Origin: Lactiplantibacillus nangangensis
GTDB lineage: Bacteria > Bacillota > Bacilli > Lactobacillales > Lactobacillaceae
Assembly (NCBI RefSeq): GCF_005405065.1
Contig: NZ_BJDI01000009.1
Coordinates: 1-64,000 of the forward strand
Reading direction: 5' to 3'
Length of the DNA: 64,000 nt
Below are positions 32,031 through 42,065 of the stretch, piece by piece. Under the pieces are notes generated by a model. It saw only the letters and a list, made by a program, of their open reading frames with translations, did no database searches and was not told where the DNA came from. Positions within the stretch are counted from its first letter, which is position 1. Every line of letters starts with the position of its first letter. The position numbers and the translations under genes were made by a program.

Positions 32031-32125
32031 TTGCTCCTATACAAAAGCAAGGATATTCCCCTATTTTTACACTTCATAATAGTCAATTATGCTACATTTT
32101 TGCCTATCCAAGTCAACGCCTAAAA

Positions 32126-32776
32126 TTACACCTTAGTGATAATTAGTCGCAGCGGTCCAACGGCCATCGTAACCGGCGGATCAATGATCAACGACTCACC
32201 CTTAGTCAGTTGGCATTCTCCAGCCGCACGTTCTTTTAAATTTATTGAACGTTTGACCTGATCATTCCGTAGAATACTCACTAGTAAATTGGCTTTGCTT
32301 TTTGCTTGGGTCGACCAAGTAATGCGGTATTTGCCAGTAGGAATATCCTGACCCACCCGATAATTACCAAAAGTATTAATGAGCACGGCGCGCCCTGAAT
32401 GAAACTGCAATGGTTTAAACTTAGCAGGCGTTAGTCGAATCATGCCAGCTCCGGTGAAGTTGAGGTGGTTGCCACGAGCATACAGCATATTTTGAAACCT
32501 TTGCCCAGCTCCCATAAATCCGCTGACATACACTGTCCCACTAGTAACTGCAACATCATAATATCCCGGGTGAAAGTTCTTACCCGCCTCATCTGGTGGC
32601 ATGACCTTCTGCGCATGGTATTGAAATGACCGCGCTGTATTCGTCGACGTTGCACGTAACAAAGTGTCACTGTGATCAACTCGATACCGATAAACAAACA
32701 CGGCAATTAAAATACCACACAATAGGGAGAAGACCCCAATAAATAAGTACTTACTTTGCTGCGTCCGTTTGCTCAT
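32126..32776 (-). CDS. Membrane-anchored extracytoplasmic protein, last gene of the ABC island
   Basis: This 216-residue protein has a basic N-terminus, one membrane segment (about residues 10-29) and a beta-rich extracellular part. The C-terminal half carries GNYRVGQDIPTGKYRITW then a GESLIIDPP-like end, a short pattern (GxYxVGxDIPxGxY) that recurs in small secreted proteins. The first half (GKNFHPGYYDVAVTSG ... GMIRLTPAKFKPL) looks like a weaker second copy. The start overlaps the ABC ATPase gene by 26 bp with GAGGGA 7 nt upstream. It may be a receptor, chaperone or immunity-like partner of the transporter; this is inference. Confidence 0.7.
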   Translation of the reverse strand: MSKRTQQSKYLFIGVFSLLCGILIAVFVYRYRVDHSDTLLRATSTNTARSFQYHAQKVMPPDEAGKNFHPGYYDVAVTSGTVYVSGFMGAGQRFQNMLYARGNHLNFTGAGMIRLTPAKFKPLQFHSGRAVLINTFGNYRVGQDIPTGKYRITWSTQAKSKANLLVSILRNDQVKRSINLKERAAGECQLTKGESLIIDPPVTMAVGPLRLIITKV

Positions 32777-33395
32777 AAATTCGTCCCTCGGCCATGTTAT
32801 AGATTTCGTCTGTTAACACGACAAGATCTTCAGCAGTATGGCTTGCAATAATGATTGTCGCACCACGCTTTTTCTCTTCAAGTAAGATCGTACGAACCTG
32901 TTGGACCCCATCACTATCAATGGCATTAGTCGGTTCATCTAGTAAAATTAACTCAGGCCGCTCGAAAATTGCCTGCGCAATTGCCAATCTTTGACGCATG
33001 CCAAGTGAAAATTGTTTGACGGTCCGTTTATCATTTGGATCTAGTCCTACTCGGGTGATTGTCGCGTCGATATCAGCATCGCTCGCAACCTTTTTAATTT
33101 TAGCTAGTAGTTGCAGATTTTTGCGGGCGGTGTACTCAGGCATCAAATTATTATTTTCAATAAGAATTCCAAGACTTGGTGGAAAATCCATGCCATCGTG
33201 CAATTTCCTGCCATCAATCACAATTTGACCAGAATCAATATTGATTAATCCAGCGATTGCTCGTAAAAGCATTGTTTTACCCGCACCATTCTTCCCCCGC
33301 AGGCCATAAACTTGACCATCCATAAAGCTCTGACTAATATGATCCAGGACATAGTGTCCGTTCAACGACTTAGTCACATCGGTTAATTCAATCAT
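32751..33395 (-). CDS. ABC transporter ATP-binding protein
   Basis: This 214-residue ATPase has all motifs: Walker A GKNGAGKT, Q-loop region ILIENNN, signature FSLGMRQRL, Walker B LILLDEPTNAID and the H-loop IIASHTAEDL. It belongs with the single-domain ATPases paired with ABC-2 type permeases (BcrA/NatA/lantibiotic-immunity-like). ATG 33395 has AGGTGA 5 nt upstream; a GTG three codons earlier abuts the previous stop. It is the only ATPase for three membrane proteins encoded upstream, so a complex with more than one permease type is likely. Confidence 0.88.
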   Translation of the reverse strand: MIELTDVTKSLNGHYVLDHISQSFMDGQVYGLRGKNGAGKTMLLRAIAGLINIDSGQIVIDGRKLHDGMDFPPSLGILIENNNLMPEYTARKNLQLLAKIKKVASDADIDATITRVGLDPNDKRTVKQFSLGMRQRLAIAQAIFERPELILLDEPTNAIDSDGVQQVRTILLEEKKRGATIIIASHTAEDLVVLTDEIYNMAEGRIYEQTDAAK

Positions 33396-33404
33396 CACAT
33401 TCAC

Positions 33405-34079
33405 CTATAACAAATCCATTTTACTGAATCTGCGCCTTCCAATTAAGATGATCAGCGCGCACAAGCTGAGTAAAATAATATAATACAGTCCCAAGTTTTG
33501 AATCCGAATTGCCATCAGTGCATTGGGAAAACGGGCAAAACCGGCGATACTTTGTGCATTCACGCCCGGCAACGAAATACTAACAAAAACATATACGTTG
33601 AGTCCGATATAGACCATTAACGGTTCAAAAAACAATTCCCCAACAAACTGAAGTGAAAACAATAATAAAAACGTCACTAGCGATAAAGTCAACCGCGCCA
33701 AATTAGGCAGCCATACAGCGTAACCAAAAGTAACTCGGGCAAGCAAATAGACAATTAACCCCCCCATGAGGGCACCCATCTGTCGCATCATCTTGGTCGC
33801 GTACAGATAACCAAAAACTTGCTCCCGCGTTTGATACCGAACAACATTCTGAAGAAATGACCCATGTAGTCGCCGATGAACAAAGTTAAACTCAACGGCC
33901 ATCAACGCAATAATTGGATAGAACCAGAGACGAACTAGATAAGGATTAGCTGCTATTGGAAGGCCATCGGTATAAAAGTAAACCGTTTGGTGATTAAGCC
34001 CTTCAAAAATCTGCGCATAAAAAATGACCGGTGTTAATCCGATTAATAGCAAGGCTACCTGCCGAATTCGTCTCATCAT
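33405..34079 (-). CDS. ABC-2-like membrane protein, third subunit
   Basis: This 224-residue integral membrane protein has about six hydrophobic segments (for example near residues 8-22, 50-62, 100-120, 130-150, 157-180 and 198-216). No specific family motif stands out, but size and position suggest a permease subunit of the adjacent ATPase. ATG 34079 overlaps the preceding gene by 4 bp and has AGGAG 8 nt upstream; the ATPase follows directly. Base composition looks more AT-rich than the flanking core genes. Confidence 0.75.
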   Translation of the reverse strand: MMRRIRQVALLLIGLTPVIFYAQIFEGLNHQTVYFYTDGLPIAANPYLVRLWFYPIIALMAVEFNFVHRRLHGSFLQNVVRYQTREQVFGYLYATKMMRQMGALMGGLIVYLLARVTFGYAVWLPNLARLTLSLVTFLLLFSLQFVGELFFEPLMVYIGLNVYVFVSISLPGVNAQSIAGFARFPNALMAIRIQNLGLYYIILLSLCALIILIGRRRFSKMDLL

Positions 34080-34780
34080 TGCCAGAACTCCTCATGTTGA
34101 ATCCAAATAACCCGGGCACACAACGTAATCAGCGGTACCGTCACCAATATTATTAAAGTTGGTACGGAAAATCCGTTTAGGTCATGCATAAAATAAAATC
34201 TTTTAAGTAAATCAATTTTTTGAAAGAGCGTCATTGGCTGAATTGGCAAGCCAGAATAAAAGATTACTCCCACAGCTAGCGATAACGTGATTACCAGATG
34301 AAACTTAGGTAACAATTGAAATAGCCAAAACATAATGAGACCAACTTCCAAACTAATCAGACAATACGCACCTGTTTGACTGATAAATAGCAGTAAGAAA
34401 GTTTCCGTTCCCATTCCCCGCAAGTAAGCTAATGGTAGTATGCCAATTAAAAAAAAGATTCCCCAGAAAAATACTGTACTGATCAATAACTTTATAGTTT
34501 GTGAAAATAGATAACGGATTCGTGACCTAAAACGAATAATCGCTTGGGAATTTTCATGCCATAACATGTATTCAAACAACAAGTACAGTGGCATATACAT
34601 ACTCGACAACATTAAATTGTCAAAATAATTAAACGCGTTTTTATTAGTGATTATTAAATAGCTATCTAGCGTACCCGAATTCAGCATATATTGAAGCTCT
34701 TTTATCAACCACATGCTGATGAAGAACAGGAAAGCTAACGAACAAGGAAAAGCCCGTTTGTCGCGCCAGTCAAAGTTCAT
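34076..34780 (-). CDS. ABC-2-like membrane protein, second subunit
   Basis: This 234-residue membrane protein has about six hydrophobic segments and many aromatic residues. I do not recognise a named family. It overlaps both neighbours (11 bp upstream, 4 bp downstream), so the three membrane genes and the ATPase are translated as a unit. ATG 34780 follows GAGGTGAAGC; GTG one codon earlier is possible. It likely pairs with the other membrane proteins as permease. The sequence is AT-rich, in line with acquired DNA. Confidence 0.72.
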   Translation of the reverse strand: MNFDWRDKRAFPCSLAFLFFISMWLIKELQYMLNSGTLDSYLIITNKNAFNYFDNLMLSSMYMPLYLLFEYMLWHENSQAIIRFRSRIRYLFSQTIKLLISTVFFWGIFFLIGILPLAYLRGMGTETFLLLFISQTGAYCLISLEVGLIMFWLFQLLPKFHLVITLSLAVGVIFYSGLPIQPMTLFQKIDLLKRFYFMHDLNGFSVPTLIILVTVPLITLCARVIWIQHEEFWQ

Positions 34781-35528
34781 CACGCTTCACCTCGCTCCGA
34801 TATCCCATCCATGTAATACCGAGTAAAATCAGTATATAGATAGCAAGAATCAGTACTTGTGTCCTCAAAGCCGTTTCTTGGAATGGTTGGAGCACACCCA
34901 TTATCGAATAGTTCGTTGAAATTGGAATAAACCATGCTACCATACTGAGCGCAAATACATAGCTAGTCTTCTTAAAAATAAAGCTCACCGCCATAATGGC
35001 AGTGGCAAAAAGACCAATAAGCACCGCGGCAATCAAGATTGTCATCAAATTCGTTATCGTTGGGTGTAGTAATTGCCAATGTAGAAATGGTTCGACGCCA
35101 CCTTGAAAATCACTCATCCGATTGCCACTACCACTACCATGACGAAAAACAACTAATGCAAGAGCATAATTTAACAATAGTGCCAGTAAAATACTAATAA
35201 AGGTACTACAAAAGGCCATCCATAACAATCGGCCCAAATATTGACGTCTCTTCATGCGCGTTACGAGCAAACTAACCTGACCAGCCTTAACATCCTGCAA
35301 ATACCATCTACTAGGACCAATCATCAAATACGCTGGCAATAGCCAAAGTAAAGCCATTTGCGGATAGTGCCCTAGGGAACTCCCCGCTAAAAACGTTAAG
35401 AATTGGCCTGAAAAAGAAAATCTTTGTTTACCAATAAGTAGCAAATCGACGATAGTGATAATGACAAGCAGTACCGTCATTAACCAATAACGTCGATCGA
35501 TTGCTAAACGAGTTCTAAAATACTTCAT
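34770..35528 (-). CDS. ABC-2-like membrane protein, first subunit
   Basis: This 252-residue membrane protein has about six hydrophobic segments and a large loop around residues 130-150 (FRHGSGSGNRMSDFQGGVEP). It begins 65 bp after the secreted-protein gene and shares its orientation, so both probably use the promoter at 36063. The ATG has GAGGC about 8 nt upstream. With the next two membrane genes it would form an unusual three-permease ABC assembly. Specific substrate unknown. Confidence 0.73.
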   Translation of the reverse strand: MKYFRTRLAIDRRYWLMTVLLVIITIVDLLLIGKQRFSFSGQFLTFLAGSSLGHYPQMALLWLLPAYLMIGPSRWYLQDVKAGQVSLLVTRMKRRQYLGRLLWMAFCSTFISILLALLLNYALALVVFRHGSGSGNRMSDFQGGVEPFLHWQLLHPTITNLMTILIAAVLIGLFATAIMAVSFIFKKTSYVFALSMVAWFIPISTNYSIMGVLQPFQETALRTQVLILAIYILILLGITWMGYRSEVKRDEL

Positions 35529-35593
35529 CGAATCAGCCTCGCTATTTGAATGTGAGTGTCAGTTACGATCAACAGTTCGTCATTACAGTACGA

Positions 35594-36019
35594 TTAATTT
35601 GTTTCTTCATCCCAATAGCCTGAAACCGTGTAGTGGCTACCATTATAATTGTTATTCTGTGCAGTTAAGTAGACATACTTTTTTGATGCATCTGAATATG
35701 CAGTGGAGTAATACGAGCCACTCCCTTGTTTAACATGTAAGGATGGTGAAACATTAGTTCCTTTTGCATTTTCAAGCCAGTAAGTGGTTACTGTGCGAGC
35801 CCCTTCCCCAGATCTTTGCATATTCACTTTCCACTTATTGTTTACATTAGTAGTCTCTCGATACCGGCGACCACTCCTTGAGTTAGCTTGGTTCGATTGA
35901 ATACCAAAACGGAACCCCCAATTATCATTTGAGGCATATGCTGTGTTGGCACCAATTACGCCAAAGGTAAGAATACTTAACAAACAAACAGAAACTGTTT
36001 TAGTTTTAAGCGCTTTCAT
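35594..36019 (-). CDS. Small secreted protein (DUF2712-like), first gene of the ABC island
   Basis: This 141-residue pre-protein has a clear signal peptide (MKALKTKTVSVCLLSILTFG, cleavage likely after AYA near residue 29) and a mature part of about 112 residues rich in Ser, Asn, Tyr and Thr, with almost no Cys or hydrophobic stretch. The pattern GRRYRETTNVNNKWKVNM ... TYWLENAKG ... VKQGSGSYY ... YTVSGYWDEETN resembles, from memory, family DUF2712, seen next to ABC transporters in Gram-positives. I chose ATG 36019 because GGAGG lies 7 nt upstream. A bacteriocin, signal or wall-binding role is possible; none is shown. Confidence 0.72.
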   Translation of the reverse strand: MKALKTKTVSVCLLSILTFGVIGANTAYASNDNWGFRFGIQSNQANSRSGRRYRETTNVNNKWKVNMQRSGEGARTVTTYWLENAKGTNVSPSLHVKQGSGSYYSTAYSDASKKYVYLTAQNNNYNGSHYTVSGYWDEETN

Positions 36020-36062
36020 TTTACTGTCCTCCAAGCAAAATTTACACTCCCATTCGTTGCTA

Positions 36063-36091
36063 ATTATATACCATATATATCTCTACATCAA
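36063..36091 (-). promoter_or_regulatory. Promoter of the secreted-protein/ABC island
   Basis: On the minus strand TTGATG (36086-36091) and TATAAT (36063-36068) are exactly 17 bp apart. The spacer is AT-rich (ATATATATGGTA). This is the only strong promoter seen for the six-gene run. Confidence 0.8.
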
Positions 36092-36136
36092 TGATTATTT
36101 TCATCTTATGCATATTGATCATGACGACGTTACACC

Positions 36137-36215
36137 AATCGAGTAAGAGAGAATTGCTTGTTCCGCTTGCCGACCTCGCACACCACCGTACGTACGGTAC
36201 CATATATAGTGGTTC
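36137..36215 (-). mobile_element. Probable group II intron 3' end remnant (domains V-VI)
   Basis: On the minus strand: CCGTACGTACGGTGGTGTG, CGAGGTCGGC, then TCTCTCTTACTCGATT. This matches the typical 3' end of many bacterial group II introns (domain V end ACGTACGGTGGTGTGAGAGG-like, domain VI, then TTACTCGAT). There is no maturase gene and no 5' part, so only a fragment of about 70-80 bp is left, directly beside the island promoter. Recognition is from memory of intron ends. Confidence 0.55.
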
Positions 36216-36239
36216 AACAACTATCATCTTGCCTTGCAC

Positions 36240-36284
36240 ACAAAAAAAGACGCGCCAGCCGAAGCTGGAACGCCCAATTAATTG
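36240..36284 (-). terminator. rpmE2 terminator
   Basis: On the minus strand GGCGTTCCAGC, TTCG, GCTGGCGCGTC then seven T residues. Confidence 0.8.
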
Positions 36285-36289
36285 ACTGC

Positions 36290-36535
36290 TTATTTGAGAC
36301 CGTATTTCTTGTTGAAACGATCGACCGCACCATCGGCTTTGGTGAACTTTTGTTTACCAGTGTAGAATGGATGTGAGTCTGAAGTAACTTCGACCCGGAT
36401 TAATGGGTAAGTGTTACCGTCTTCCCATTCAACAGTTTCTGCTGAAGTAGCTGTTGAACCAGAGATGAACTTGAAACCAGTTGTTGAATCTTGGAAAACA
36501 ACTTGGTGGTAATCTGGATGGATTCCTTTTTGCAT
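36290..36535 (-). CDS. rpmE2: Ribosomal protein L31 type B
   Basis: This 81-residue protein of the large ribosomal subunit is the type B (zinc-independent) form: the CxxC pair of type A L31 is absent and no Cys occurs at all. The sequence [20 protein letters not shown] and the C-terminal [10 protein letters not shown] are typical. AAAGGAG lies 8 nt before the ATG. rpmE next to rho is conserved in Bacillota. In many bacteria type B L31 is raised under zinc limitation, but I see no Zur box here. Confidence 0.96.
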   Translation of the reverse strand: MQKGIHPDYHQVVFQDSTTGFKFISGSTATSAETVEWEDGNTYPLIRVEVTSDSHPFYTGKQKFTKADGAVDRFNKKYGLK

Positions 36536-36688
36536 AATATTACGCTCCTTTGCCCTGAATCATTTGCTGAAACAGAGATTATCATTTGTTTTAAATCAAC
36601 CTTTGTATCTTAGCATGAACTAGGGGTTCTCGTCAAGAGTGCGCGGCACCACACACATTTCGACTATCAAGCTAAGTTAGCGTTACTT

Positions 36689-36840
36689 GCCGCTCCGGGT
36701 GGGCTGGACTGACGCTGGAACGTGGTGGGCACGGTTACGAGCCAAAAGGCGGTCTCGTAAGCCGGCCTTTTTCTAAGTCGGGAAAATCACCCAACTAAGA
36801 AAAATTTCACCACTGAGCGTCATCCAGCCCACCCTACGCT
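36689..36840 (-). repeat. Family A structured repeat, copy A5 (diverged)
   Basis: In reverse orientation the left end is degenerate (AGCGTAGGGT) and the right end is ACCCGGAGCGGC. The arms differ from all other copies: GGGTGGGCTGGATGACGCT pairs with AGCGTC.GTCCAGCCCACCC. Even the usually constant AGGGCT next to the arm is replaced, on both sides. Inner stems are TTTTTCT/AGAAAAA and TACGAG/CTCGTA. The gap 36536-37073 holds this copy, a weak hairpin at 36976-37012 (AACTGGGAAC/GTTTCCAGTT), a fragment GAGGCGGCAAC near 37052, and otherwise nothing I recognise. Confidence 0.78.
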
Positions 36841-37073
36841 AGTTAAATGTCTATTTTTGAAATAGTTTTAGACAACCAATGAGCCATGATCTACAACCAT
36901 TGCTTAGTAGAAAATACTTAGTTCGTCATCAACGACTGAGAATTACAATCAATAATTCTCAATAAAAATCACTGAACTGGGAACATGCTAACGTCATAGT
37001 TTCCAGTTCAAGCACCAGCTACTAAAAAAAGCACAAACTAACTACTAACTAGAGGCGGCAACTTTCACCAATC

Positions 37074-38372
37074 TTATCGGCGCGGTTTACGACGTGCGGT
37101 CGAACCGCCGCCAATTTTCAAACTACCTAAGTCGTGTAAGAAAGCTTGGTTAGTCTTGGAATGCTTTAAAAATTGTAATAACTGTTCCGTATATTCCAGT
37201 GAATTGCCACCCATCGATCGGCGAATTTGCCATACTGGCTCCAACGCGGCCTTACTGAGAAGTAATTCTTCTTTACGTGTACTGGATTGTTTCAAATCTA
37301 AGGCTGGGAAGACACGCCGTTCCGCTAATTCACGGGACAATTGTAATTCAGAATTCCCAGTCCCCTTAAATTCTTCATAGATCATGTCATCCATCCGGCT
37401 ACCCGTATCAACTAAGGCGGTCCCTAAAATTGTCAGACTCCCGCCCTCTTCAATGTTACGGGCAGACCCGAAGAATCGCTTAGGCTTATAAAAGGCCGTT
37501 GGATCTAAACCACCAGATAACGTCCGACCACTCGATGGCATCGTTAAATTGTAAGCCCGTGTTAAACGCGTAATCGAGTCCAACAAAATAATAACATCTT
37601 GCTTATCTTCAACTAAGCGGCGCGCACGTTCCAAAACTAATTCAGCGACACGCACATGATTTTGAGGTTGCTGGTCAAACGTTGAACTAACAACTTCACC
37701 CTTGATTGACCTTTCCAGATCAGTGACTTCTTCGGGCCGTTCATCGATTAATAACATAATTAACTTGGCATCTGGATAATTCGTCATAATGCCATTCGCA
37801 ATATTCTTGAGTAAGGTCGTCTTCCCCGCTTTAGGTGGCGCGACAATCAAGCCACGTTGGCCAAAGCCAATTGGGACAAAAGTATCGATCAAGCGGGTAG
37901 ATAATGTTTGTTGCGTCGTTGACAGTTTGATTTGGCGATGAGGATAAAGTGGCGTTAACGCCGGAAAATGCGGTCGTTGTCGCGCCTCATTCGGATCTTT
38001 ACCATTGACTGTGCCCACGCGCATCAGACCATAATAACGTTCATTTGGCTTTGGTGGTCGTGCTTGACCAGCCACATAATCCCCGTTTCGTAAGCCAAAA
38101 CGATGAATCTGTGACTGTGAAATATAAATATCTTCTTGTGAAGGGCCATAGTTAATTGGACGCAAAAAGCCGTAGCCTTCTTGTCCAATTATTTCGAGGA
38201 CGCCCTCCATTTGGACAAAGCCACGCTTTTTGTCTTGTTCCCGTAAAACTGCCAGCGAGAGTTCTTTTTTATTCATTTGTGAATAATATTGAATTTTGTA
38301 ATCACGGGCATAGGTATAGATTTCCTTGAGTGTTTTTTGCTCAAGGTCATGCATTGTTAAAATTTTTTCCAT
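37074..38372 (-). CDS. rho: Transcription termination factor Rho
   Basis: Rho (432 residues) is a hexameric RNA helicase that ends transcription at Rho-dependent sites. The N-terminal RNA-binding fold ([20 protein letters not shown] ... [20 protein letters not shown]), Walker A PPKAGKTT, Walker [11 protein letters not shown] and the Q/R-loop region ([10 protein letters not shown] type: [12 protein letters not shown]) are intact. ATG 38372 has AAGAG 8 nt upstream. It follows murA after a 391-bp structured gap and precedes rpmE2. Confidence 0.96.
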   Translation of the reverse strand: MEKILTMHDLEQKTLKEIYTYARDYKIQYYSQMNKKELSLAVLREQDKKRGFVQMEGVLEIIGQEGYGFLRPINYGPSQEDIYISQSQIHRFGLRNGDYVAGQARPPKPNERYYGLMRVGTVNGKDPNEARQRPHFPALTPLYPHRQIKLSTTQQTLSTRLIDTFVPIGFGQRGLIVAPPKAGKTTLLKNIANGIMTNYPDAKLIMLLIDERPEEVTDLERSIKGEVVSSTFDQQPQNHVRVAELVLERARRLVEDKQDVIILLDSITRLTRAYNLTMPSSGRTLSGGLDPTAFYKPKRFFGSARNIEEGGSLTILGTALVDTGSRMDDMIYEEFKGTGNSELQLSRELAERRVFPALDLKQSSTRKEELLLSKAALEPVWQIRRSMGGNSLEYTEQLLQFLKHSKTNQAFLHDLGSLKIGGGSTARRKPRR

Positions 38373-38775
38373 TATCACTGCTCTTTCTCAGCTTGTGATT
38401 GGCAAGCATTCAAGCACTCAGCTTGAATTATGATCTTTTTGTTGTTTTGAATTACTATTTGGGGATTTGGATAGAGTACTTCCTAGAGAATGGGATTAGT
38501 TGGTCGAGTTTCGTCCTTAATTTGATGGTCGAAACGTGTTCGCACCAGCTGCGTCCTCCACTTAGCTACGCCATCGGCACAATGCTAAAACCGCATTATA
38601 CCGACAGCTAGGCTATGCTCACTCTCAACCCGGCTTGCCTCACACTCTTTTGAAATGTGCTCGCTGGCACTGCGGGCTCCGCTTATCCCGGTTAAGCCAC
38701 CACTCGGAAAATCACCGAGTAATGACTTAACCACGATAATGCTCACCAGCAACCCGTGCCAGCTCACACTCTTTC
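38373..38775 (-). promoter_or_regulatory. Long structured leader between murA and rho
   Basis: On the minus strand GCTGGCAC (at the murA stop) pairs with GTGCCAGC about 90 nt later. Enclosed is a nested hairpin GGTTAAG/CTTAACC with ACTCGG/CCGAGT inside. A 38-nt motif beginning GAGTGTGAG and ending GTGAGCAT occurs twice (38738-38772 and 38612-38649). Further small hairpins (CGCAgctggTGCG, TTTCG/CGAAA) and a TATAAT (38594-38599) follow before rho. No gene is present. Confidence 0.6.
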
Positions 38776-40041
38776 TTGTTCATCTGCAGCAATCTCGACA
38801 TCTGCGCCTAACGTGTGTAACTTATCAATCACACGGTCGTACCCACGTAGGATATTGTCGGCGCGTGAAATTTCAGTCGTGCCACTAGCCGCTAAACCGG
38901 CAATCATTAACGCCGCCCCAGAACGGATTTCTCCGGCCTCGACATGTGCGCCTTGTAAATGTGCCGAATGACCGACCACGATTAAGTTGTCTTGCACATG
39001 AATATCCGCACCCATCTTGCGTAACTGGGCAATGTGTTGCGTTCGTTGTGGATAAATGGTGTCAATCACCACGCTGTTGCCATTCGCCCGTAATAATAAC
39101 GGCGTAATCGGCTGCTGTAAGTCGGTGGCAAAGCCAGGATAAGTCATCGTTTTGACCCGGACTGGACTTAATTCACCAACGCGTGGCACATAAATACTAT
39201 CTTCATTAATTTGTAAGTCGACACCCATTTCAATCATCTTAGCTGTGAAAGACTCCATATGTTCTGGAATGACATTCTTTAATAAGACGCCATCGCCAAT
39301 CGCCGCCGCCAATGACAAATAAGTGCCTGTCTCGATTCGATCAGGAATAATGGTATGCGTCGCTCGTGAGCGTAGTGACGAGACGCCTTCGATCCGGATG
39401 ACATCCGTCCCAGCGCCACGAACTTTGGCACCCATATTGTTCAAAAAGGTTGCTAAATCAATAATTTCGGGTTCTTTCGCTGCATTCTCAATGGTCGTCG
39501 TCCCGTGTGCTTTGACGGCTGCCAAAATAATATTAATGGTGGCGCCAACTGAAACCACATCCAAAAAGATGCGGGCACCGTGAAGACCTTCCGTACCAGT
39601 TGAAATAAAAACAGAGTCGTTTTTTTCGACAACATTAGCACCTAAGGCTTTGAAGCCTTTAATATGTTGATCGATTGGGCGTGGACCAATGTTGTCCCCA
39701 CCGGGAAAGGTCACCGTTGCTCGGTTAAAACGGCCGAGTAGCGCGCCCATAAAGTAATAAGATGCACGCAGGCTTTTAATTGCGTGACTTGGTAATTCGG
39801 ATTCAATAATTTGGGTTGGATCAATCGTTAATACATCGTTTTCAAAAGTGGAATGAACATTCATCGATTCCAGGATAATTTTTAAATTGTGAACGTCTAA
39901 GATATGAGGAACCGTATCAAATCGGACCGGCGTGTCTGCAAGAATCGCAGCAGGAATCAGTGCGACGGTACTATTTTTTGCGCCACCGATCGTTAACTCC
40001 CCAGAAAGTCTTTTTCCGCCATGGATAATCATTTTTTTCAT
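38764..40041 (-). CDS. murA: UDP-N-acetylglucosamine 1-carboxyvinyltransferase (C-to-D variant)
   Basis: MurA (425 residues) transfers enolpyruvate from PEP to UDP-GlcNAc, the first committed step of peptidoglycan synthesis. The fold and substrate residues are intact (GGAKNS near residue 19, RPIDQH). The catalytic loop, normally PGGCxIGxRP, reads PGGDNIGPRP, so the Cys is Asp (residue 116). This change keeps activity but prevents fosfomycin alkylation in known natural variants. It sits between pyrG and rho, the usual place of the murA2 copy in lactobacilli; a second murA elsewhere is expected. Confidence 0.94.
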   Translation of the reverse strand: MKKMIIHGGKRLSGELTIGGAKNSTVALIPAAILADTPVRFDTVPHILDVHNLKIILESMNVHSTFENDVLTIDPTQIIESELPSHAIKSLRASYYFMGALLGRFNRATVTFPGGDNIGPRPIDQHIKGFKALGANVVEKNDSVFISTGTEGLHGARIFLDVVSVGATINIILAAVKAHGTTTIENAAKEPEIIDLATFLNNMGAKVRGAGTDVIRIEGVSSLRSRATHTIIPDRIETGTYLSLAAAIGDGVLLKNVIPEHMESFTAKMIEMGVDLQINEDSIYVPRVGELSPVRVKTMTYPGFATDLQQPITPLLLRANGNSVVIDTIYPQRTQHIAQLRKMGADIHVQDNLIVVGHSAHLQGAHVEAGEIRSGAALMIAGLAASGTTEISRADNILRGYDRVIDKLHTLGADVEIAADEQERV

Positions 40042-40228
40042 AACATAACTTTCCTCGCTAAATAAGTGTCACACTGTACAATACAATCATTAACCATAAT
40101 AAAGAATGTCATGCGAAAAAACAACCAATATCAGGAAACTGTAATCTTTTCGAACCAGAAAATCGAGAACTTATCTAATTTAATCGCTTTCATTAAGAAA
40201 CTGCAACTTTTTAACATTATGACGAGGT

Positions 40229-40265
40229 AAAAAAAGCACCCAAGTAAATTTCACTTGAGCACTTT
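40229..40265 (-). terminator. pyrG terminator
   Basis: On the minus strand AGTGCTCAAGT, 7-nt loop, ACTTGGGTGCT then TTTTTTTT. Confidence 0.9.
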
Positions 40266-40281
40266 AAATTACTAATTAAGT

Positions 40282-42046
<1,765 letters not shown>

Positions 42047-42065
42047 GTTAAATCACAAATGCGTC

